From contig NZ_LVEN01000044.1 in the NCBI RefSeq assembly GCF_001686925.1, positions 186,001 through 250,000 of the forward strand: a stretch of DNA of 64,000 nt, given 5' to 3'. Source of the DNA: Flavobacterium piscis (GTDB taxonomy: Bacteria > Bacteroidota > Bacteroidia > Flavobacteriales > Flavobacteriaceae). Each line of letters starts with the position of its first letter. Positions within the stretch are counted from its first letter, which is position 1. This document shows, piece after piece, positions 59,781 through 64,000 of the stretch. A program made the position numbers and the translations under genes. Under the pieces are notes generated by a model. It searched no databases, was not told the origin of the DNA, and saw nothing but the letters and a program-made list of their open reading frames with translations.

Positions 59781-59797
59781 TCTTTATGTATTAAATC

Positions 59798-60277
59798 TTA
59801 ATGAGGTAATTTATCTTTAATAAAACCATAAAACCAGGTTCCTGCAATTGCACTTAATAAAGTAACCACAATTACCGTAACTCCTGTGCCAATTTGCGCA
59901 AACAAAGGTCCAGGGCAAGCTCCGGTAATGGCCCAACCGAAACCAAATAATAATCCACCATAGATTTGTCCTTTGTTGAACGTTTTAGGCTGAATTTCGA
60001 TTTTTTCTCCCTGAATAGTTTTGATGTTGAATCTTTTAATGATCTGAACAGATATTACACCAACGACAACTGCACTGCCAATTACGCCATACATAAAGAA
60101 GGATTGTAATTGAAACATTTCCTGAATGCGGTACCAGCTGATGATTTCGGCTTTTACGAATACGATTCCAAAAATAATTCCGACTAGCATATATTTTAGG
60201 TTTGAGAATCCTGAATCTTTTATCTGACTTCCGTTGATTCCTTCTGTGTCTGTATTTTTATTTTCTAAATGATTCAT
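59798..60277 (-). CDS. YeeE/YedE family half-transporter (DUF6691-type)
   Basis: A 159-residue inner-membrane protein with four helices. The sulfur-transport signature is present as FGWAITGACPGPLFAQIGTG, including the conserved Cys. With the next protein it forms a two-chain version of the thiosulfate/sulfur importer YeeE (TsuA). The genes are 10 bp apart and precede the persulfide enzyme gene. Confidence 0.82.
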   Translation of the reverse strand: MNHLENKNTDTEGINGSQIKDSGFSNLKYMLVGIIFGIVFVKAEIISWYRIQEMFQLQSFFMYGVIGSAVVVGVISVQIIKRFNIKTIQGEKIEIQPKTFNKGQIYGGLLFGFGWAITGACPGPLFAQIGTGVTVIVVTLLSAIAGTWFYGFIKDKLPH

Positions 60278-60287
60278 TTTTGAAATT

Positions 60288-60857
60288 TTAAAGTGAAAGA
60301 ATGTGAGGTAAAATCAAATTCGCCATGATAAAACCGCCAATCATAAAACAGATTGTCGCTACTAATGAAGGCCATTGTAAATTTGAAATTCCCATAATGG
60401 CATGTCCGCTTGTACAGCCGCCTGCATAACGAGTTCCGAAACCTACTAAAAATCCTCCAACAACGATCATGATAAATCCACGAAGCGTGAATAAACTTTC
60501 CCAGGAAAAAAGTTCTTTTGGTAGTAATCCCGAATGATCGGTGATTCCGTAAGTGGCTAATTGCTCAGAAAGTTGTGGCGTGATTGCAACCGGATTTGGA
60601 TTCGCTAAGAAATAAGCAGCGATAACTCCTCCAAGGAAAATTCCAAAAACGAAAAATAAATTCCAGCTTTCTTTTTTCCAGTCGTATTTAAAAAACGAAA
60701 TATTTGCCGGAATACAAGCCGCACAAATATGACGAAGCGAAGAACTAATCCCGAAAGATTTGTTTCCGATAAGCAATAAAATAGGAACAGTCAGTCCAAT
60801 TAACGGACCTGAAACGTACCAAGGCCAAGGTTCTCTCAAGATTTCTAATAAATTCAT
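60288..60857 (-). CDS. YeeE/YedE family half-transporter
   Basis: A 189-residue membrane protein with five helices and the signature RYAGGCTSGHAIMGISNL, Cys included; HICAACIPANISFF provides further cysteines. It probably passes thiosulfate or another reduced sulfur compound across the inner membrane with its partner at 59798. It lies downstream of the persulfide dioxygenase gene, separated by a 178-bp repeat-bearing spacer. Confidence 0.85.
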   Translation of the reverse strand: MNLLEILREPWPWYVSGPLIGLTVPILLLIGNKSFGISSSLRHICAACIPANISFFKYDWKKESWNLFFVFGIFLGGVIAAYFLANPNPVAITPQLSEQLATYGITDHSGLLPKELFSWESLFTLRGFIMIVVGGFLVGFGTRYAGGCTSGHAIMGISNLQWPSLVATICFMIGGFIMANLILPHILSL

Positions 60858-60876
60858 ATAATTTAAAAATTAGATT

Positions 60877-61023
60877 TTTTTTTCACCATATAAGTGATAT
60901 AAGTAATTATAAGTTGGAATTTAAATCGCGTTGAACTTATATGAGCTCATATAAGTTTAACCAGTTTAGAGTTAAAACGTACCGTAATTAAATGAACTTA
61001 TATAACTTATATGGTGAAAAAAA
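60877..61023. repeat. Inverted repeat with ACCATATAAGT ends
   Basis: TTTTTTTCACCATATAAGT (60877-60895) and ACTTATATGGTGAAAAAAA (61005-61023) are perfect 19-bp arms. Inner ATATAAGT and ACTTATAT units repeat. Partial copies occur at 62560-62683 and 63327-63477. Confidence 0.88.
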
Positions 61024-61035
61024 TATGTTCAATGT

Positions 61036-62454
61036 TTATGCTTTCAAAACCTTACTCTGGCAAACAAAATCTGATTTTGGAATTTCTGTTTTTGCTATGG
61101 CTCCAAAACCACCGTCAATTTCGGTAAAGTTTCTAAAACCGCGCGCTTGTAAAATTGACGCTGCAATCATACTTCTGTAGCCACCTGCACAATGCAAATA
61201 AAAATGCTCATTCGGATTAATGTCTTTTACCCAGTCATTTATATAAGCTAAAGGTTTGCTGTAAGCGTCTTCAATATGTTCTGCTTCGTATTCCGTTTCT
61301 TTACGAATATCGATTACTTTGTCTTCTTCTATTTTAAATTCAGAAGCAAATTGCTCTGCTGAAATTCGGTTAACCGTATCCACTTCAAAACCTGCTTTTT
61401 CCCACGCTTCAAAACCACCGTCCAGATGTCCTATAATTGCGTCAAAACCTACACGGCTTAAACGTGTTACGGTTTCTTCTTCAAGGCCGGCTTCGGTTAC
61501 TAAAATAATAGGTTGTTTTACATTGGCAATCAAAGTCCCAACCCACGGCGCAAAATCGCCATTGATTCCGATATTGATCGATTGCGGAATAAATCCTTTA
61601 TGGAAATCGGCACTTTTTCTGGTGTCTAAAATTAAAGCTCCGGTTTCTTCGGCTACAGCCTCAAATTCTTTTACATCTATTGCTTTCATTCCGTTATGCA
61701 AAACCGATTCAAAGCTTTCGTAACCTTGTTTGTTCATGGCCACATTCATACTAAAATAAGCTGGCGGAGGTAATAATCCGTCAGTAACTTCTTCGATAAA
61801 TTCGGCTTCGGTCATGTTGGCGCGCAAAGCATAATTCGTTGCTTTTTGATTCCCAATTGTCGAAACCGTTTCTTTACTCATATTTTTCCCGCAGGCACTT
61901 CCCGCACCATGCGCAGGATAAACGATAACGTCATCAGCCAAAGTCATGATTTTATCTCTTAATGAATGAAATAAAATTCCCGCCAATTGGTCCTGTGTCA
62001 TTCCGGCTGCTTTTTGTGCCAGATCGGGACGGCCAACATCGCCAATAAATAAGGTGTCTCCAGAGAAAATAGCGTGATCTTTTCCGTTTTCGTCGATCAG
62101 TAAATAAGTCGTGCTTTCCATGGTGTGACCAGGCGTATGCAAAGCTTTTATGGTGATTTTCCCGATTTTAAATTCTTGTCCGTCTTCGGCAGAAATGCAG
62201 TCGAATTCGCAAGCAGCATTTGGCCCGTAAACAATGGGTGCCTGAGTTTCTTTGCTTAAATCGACATGTCCGGAAACAAAATCAGCGTGGAAATGTGTTT
62301 CGAAAATGTATTTCAGTTTCACCTCATCGCGTTCTAAACGATCCAGATAAGGCTGAATTTCACGAAGCGGATCAATAATCGCAGCTTCGCCATTTGAGGT
62401 TATATAGTAAGCACCTTGTGCTAAACATCCGGTGTAAATTTGTTCTATTTTCAT
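61036..62454 (-). CDS. Persulfide dioxygenase-rhodanese fusion (MBL fold)
   Basis: A 472-residue enzyme. Residues 1-230 are a metallo-beta-lactamase fold with the metal motif THFHADFVSGH and later HTPGHTMES and FSGDTLFIGDVGRPD, as in persulfide dioxygenases that convert glutathione persulfide to sulfite. Two rhodanese domains follow. In the first (about 265-360) the catalytic Cys position reads LVTEAGLEE, so it is inactive. In the second (about 375-465) Cys is present in FYLHCAGGYRS. It probably detoxifies sulfide/persulfide together with the YeeE importers encoded downstream. Confidence 0.9.
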   Translation of the reverse strand: MKIEQIYTGCLAQGAYYITSNGEAAIIDPLREIQPYLDRLERDEVKLKYIFETHFHADFVSGHVDLSKETQAPIVYGPNAACEFDCISAEDGQEFKIGKITIKALHTPGHTMESTTYLLIDENGKDHAIFSGDTLFIGDVGRPDLAQKAAGMTQDQLAGILFHSLRDKIMTLADDVIVYPAHGAGSACGKNMSKETVSTIGNQKATNYALRANMTEAEFIEEVTDGLLPPPAYFSMNVAMNKQGYESFESVLHNGMKAIDVKEFEAVAEETGALILDTRKSADFHKGFIPQSINIGINGDFAPWVGTLIANVKQPIILVTEAGLEEETVTRLSRVGFDAIIGHLDGGFEAWEKAGFEVDTVNRISAEQFASEFKIEEDKVIDIRKETEYEAEHIEDAYSKPLAYINDWVKDINPNEHFYLHCAGGYRSMIAASILQARGFRNFTEIDGGFGAIAKTEIPKSDFVCQSKVLKA

Positions 62455-62480
62455 GATATGTATTCTAAAAGAAGGGAATA

Positions 62481-62488
62481 CAAAGGTA
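62481..62488 (-). promoter_or_regulatory. -7 box of the sulfur operon
   Basis: Reads TACCTTTG on the minus strand, 26 bases before the ATG at 62454. An imperfect dyad with ends ACCTAC and TAGGT lies next to it at 62489-62511. Confidence 0.5.
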
Positions 62489-62559
62489 ACCTACTTTTTG
62501 CTTAAAATAGGTGACTAATGTTACACAAATTTGATTTTTGTGTAAAAAAAGACAAGGTG

Positions 62560-62683
62560 TTTTTACCATATAAAGCCCATAGGAAATTTAAAAATACACA
62601 TTTAAAAATTAATAATAGTTTTAAAATTGACGGTTTGCGTAATCTGCATTATGATAAAATGAACTTACATTACTTATATGGTG
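62560..62683. repeat. Partial inverted repeat, ACCATATAA family
   Basis: TTTTTACCATATAA (62560-62573) opposes ACTTATATGGTGG (62672-62683). The right arm supplies an ATG that should not be taken as the start of the next gene. Confidence 0.65.
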
Positions 62684-62728
62684 GAAGAAAAAAATCTACG
62701 TAATTTTACAACTAACGAAATTATTGAT

Positions 62729-63322
62729 ATGAAAACAGAAGATTTATTAAATCAAATCGCTTTTATAAAAGAGATTGATAAATTGAAATATATCCAGCGA
62801 AAAACAAAATTATTTAATAGTGATCGACACGAAAATGATGCAGAACACAGCTGGCATTTGGCTTTGATGGCGATTGTTTTGGCGGAACATTCAAACGAAC
62901 CAATTGATATTCTAAAAGTAGTAAAAATGGTTCTGATACATGATATTGTCGAAATCGATGCCGGAGATGTCTTTATATACGATACACAAAAAAGTCATGA
63001 TAATACTGATGAAGAGCGATTGGCGGCGAATCGTATTTTCGGGTTATTGCCTACAAAGCAAGCTGATGAAATGATCGCTATTTGGGAAGAGTTTGAAGCC
63101 GGTGAAACCAACGAAGCCAAGTTTGCAAAATCGATGGACAGACTAGAACCTTTATTGCAAAACACTTCTAATAACGGAGGAACCTGGAAAGAATTTGATG
63201 TACGTTATAAAAAAGTATATGAAAAAAAGAGCGTTATAAAAGAAGGTTCAAAAACGATATGGAGTTATGCCGAAGGATTAATAAATGAAAGTGTTGCAAA
63301 AGGAATTTTGAAAGATGAATAA
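62729..63322 (+). CDS. HD domain nucleotidase (YfbR/HDDC2-like)
   Basis: A 197-residue HD hydrolase, KTEDLLNQIAFIKEIDKLKYI at the start, the metal His in HENDAEHSWHLALMA, HD in LIHDIVEIDAG, and a final Asp in KSMDRLEPLLQN. Members remove phosphate from deoxynucleoside 5'-monophosphates. The frame is open to an ATG at 62678, but that codon lies within a dispersed repeat; starting at 62729 removes 17 unusual residues and agrees with the family N-terminus. Confidence 0.85.
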   Translation: MKTEDLLNQIAFIKEIDKLKYIQRKTKLFNSDRHENDAEHSWHLALMAIVLAEHSNEPIDILKVVKMVLIHDIVEIDAGDVFIYDTQKSHDNTDEERLAANRIFGLLPTKQADEMIAIWEEFEAGETNEAKFAKSMDRLEPLLQNTSNNGGTWKEFDVRYKKVYEKKSVIKEGSKTIWSYAEGLINESVAKGILKDE

Positions 63323-63326
63323 TTAA

Positions 63327-63477
63327 TTTTACCCTATAATTGTATAAGTTCATTTTAGGTTTTGCGAATTTTATATTTATATTAAATGTATTAAATGAAT
63401 TTTTTTATTGCAGTATGTTTAACCTTTTCAGATTAAGCTAAGGTTATATTTTCTTATCTAACTTATATGGTTTAAAA
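63327..63477. repeat. Partial inverted repeat before cydA, ACCATATAA family
   Basis: TTTTACCCTATAATTGTATA (63327 on) opposes AACTTATATGGTTTAAAA (63460-63477). It is a degraded copy of the 60877 element. Confidence 0.6.
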
Positions 63478-63522
63478 AAGAAAAAACTTCTTTTAAAGGC
63501 AGGGAATTCAGGTTTTAATGGG

Positions 63523-63530
63523 TAAATTTG
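63523..63530 (+). promoter_or_regulatory. Candidate -7 box of cydA
   Basis: TAAATTTG matches TAnnTTTG, 27 bases before the ATG at 63558. Confidence 0.5.
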
Positions 63531-63557
63531 AGGAGACTTCATAAATAAATTACCGCC

Positions 63558-64000
63558 ATGGAAGAAATGCTTTTTTATGACCGAATGCAATTCGCCTTCA
63601 CCATTACTTTTCACTATCTTTTTCCGCAACTTACAATGGGTCTTTCGCTGATCATTGTTTATTTTAAATGGAAATATCTTAAAACTAAAGACGATCAATA
63701 CAATCACGCCACTCATTTCTGGATGAAAATTTTCGCTTTGAATTTTGCGATGGGTGTTGTAACGGGAATTCCAATGGAGTTTCAGTTTGGAACCAATTGG
63801 GCAAAATTCTCTGAATTAACCGGAGGAATTATTGGCCAAACACTCGCAATGGAAGGGATGTTCTCTTTCTTCTTAGAATCCTCATTTCTGGGTATCTTTT
63901 TGTTTGGAGAAAAAATAATTGGACATAAATGGCATTTTGTAACCGGCTTATTAATTATGATTGGTTCCTGGGCAAGTGGATACCTTATTATAGCCACACA
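63558..64000 (+). CDS. cydA: Cytochrome bd ubiquinol oxidase subunit I (C-terminus outside window)
   Basis: Reading from ATG at 63558 the frame stays open to the window end, giving 147 residues. Early DRMQFAFTITFHYLFPQLTM contains the His ligand of the high-spin heme. GIPMEFQFGTNWA and EGMFSFFLESSFLG, with the proton-path Glu residues, are typical of CydA. The enzyme reduces oxygen to water using quinol at high affinity. cydB should follow beyond the edge. Confidence 0.93.
   Translation, partial: MEEMLFYDRMQFAFTITFHYLFPQLTMGLSLIIVYFKWKYLKTKDDQYNHATHFWMKIFALNFAMGVVTGIPMEFQFGTNWAKFSELTGGIIGQTLAMEGMFSFFLESSFLGIFLFGEKIIGHKWHFVTGLLIMIGSWASGYLIIAT

Noticed and set aside
62678..62728. Upstream ATG as start of the HD nucleotidase
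   Set aside because: The codon is in a dispersed repeat arm and adds 17 residues not expected for the family.
63782..63997. Minus-strand ORF at the right edge
   Set aside because: It is a shadow of cydA, whose motifs are clear on the plus strand.

Overview
The window is a stretch of AT-rich chromosome from a member of the Bacteroidota, most likely a Flavobacterium-type organism. The evidence is the repeated TAnnTTTG promoter box upstream of many genes, the near absence of Shine-Dalgarno sequences, a choice-of-anchor-L secreted protein, a TonB-dependent receptor with a carboxypeptidase-like N-terminal domain, LytS/LytTR signalling with 2TM proteins, and a trp operon ordered E-G-D-C-F-B-A. I saw no rRNA, tRNA, CRISPR array, integrase or transposase gene.

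Layout. 1-2.4 kb: edge-truncated secreted protein and a two-gene ABC exporter. 2.5-12.1 kb: uncharacterised proteins, a three-part cell-envelope protein (metallophosphoesterase, kinase-like region, outer-membrane barrel), an HD-PycTM protein and a GAF protein. 12.3-13.8 kb: a TetR regulator and an SDR dehydrogenase, each preceded by the same palindrome. 13.8-21.7 kb: housekeeping and accessory genes, including a four-helix-bundle ORF enclosed by 29-bp inverted repeats. 21.8-28.9 kb: a probable co-directional set of TonB receptor, DUF2141 protein, TPR-like protein, LytS kinase carrying a 2TM domain, four separate 2TM proteins and a LytTR regulator. 29-32.3 kb: heme A synthase, a small membrane protein, CCA-adding enzyme and a GxxExxY protein lodged in repeats. 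32.7-38.3 kb: yaaA, then a TetR-controlled tripartite efflux operon. 38.4-48.0 kb: the whole trp operon with four non-trp genes in it, ending in a terminator and preceded by a leader peptide and attenuator. 48.1-52.1 kb: beta-helix-like secreted protein, a ParE-type toxin pair and a MarR-nitroreductase-YceI operon. 52.4-58.0 kb: glycerol uptake and catabolism operon with a divergent DeoR regulator. 58.4-62.5 kb: a hydrolase, a GNAT enzyme and a sulfur import/persulfide cluster. 62.7-64 kb: HD nucleotidase and the start of cydA.

The strongest regulatory reading is the trp leader at 47879-48006: an 18-residue peptide with three consecutive Trp codons, a U-tract terminator and a mutually exclusive antiterminator that I could pair base by base. 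Four other regulator genes (two TetR, one MarR, one DeoR) have repeated or palindromic candidate operators placed against a promoter box.

The spacers carry many dispersed inverted repeats of several sequence families. Two small ORFs of unrelated families (four-helix bundle; GxxExxY) sit between repeat arms, with the stop codon only 3-4 bases from one arm. This suggests passenger genes of a repeat-associated element, and it is the best candidate here for something undescribed. All product names come from reading motifs by eye; no database search was possible.
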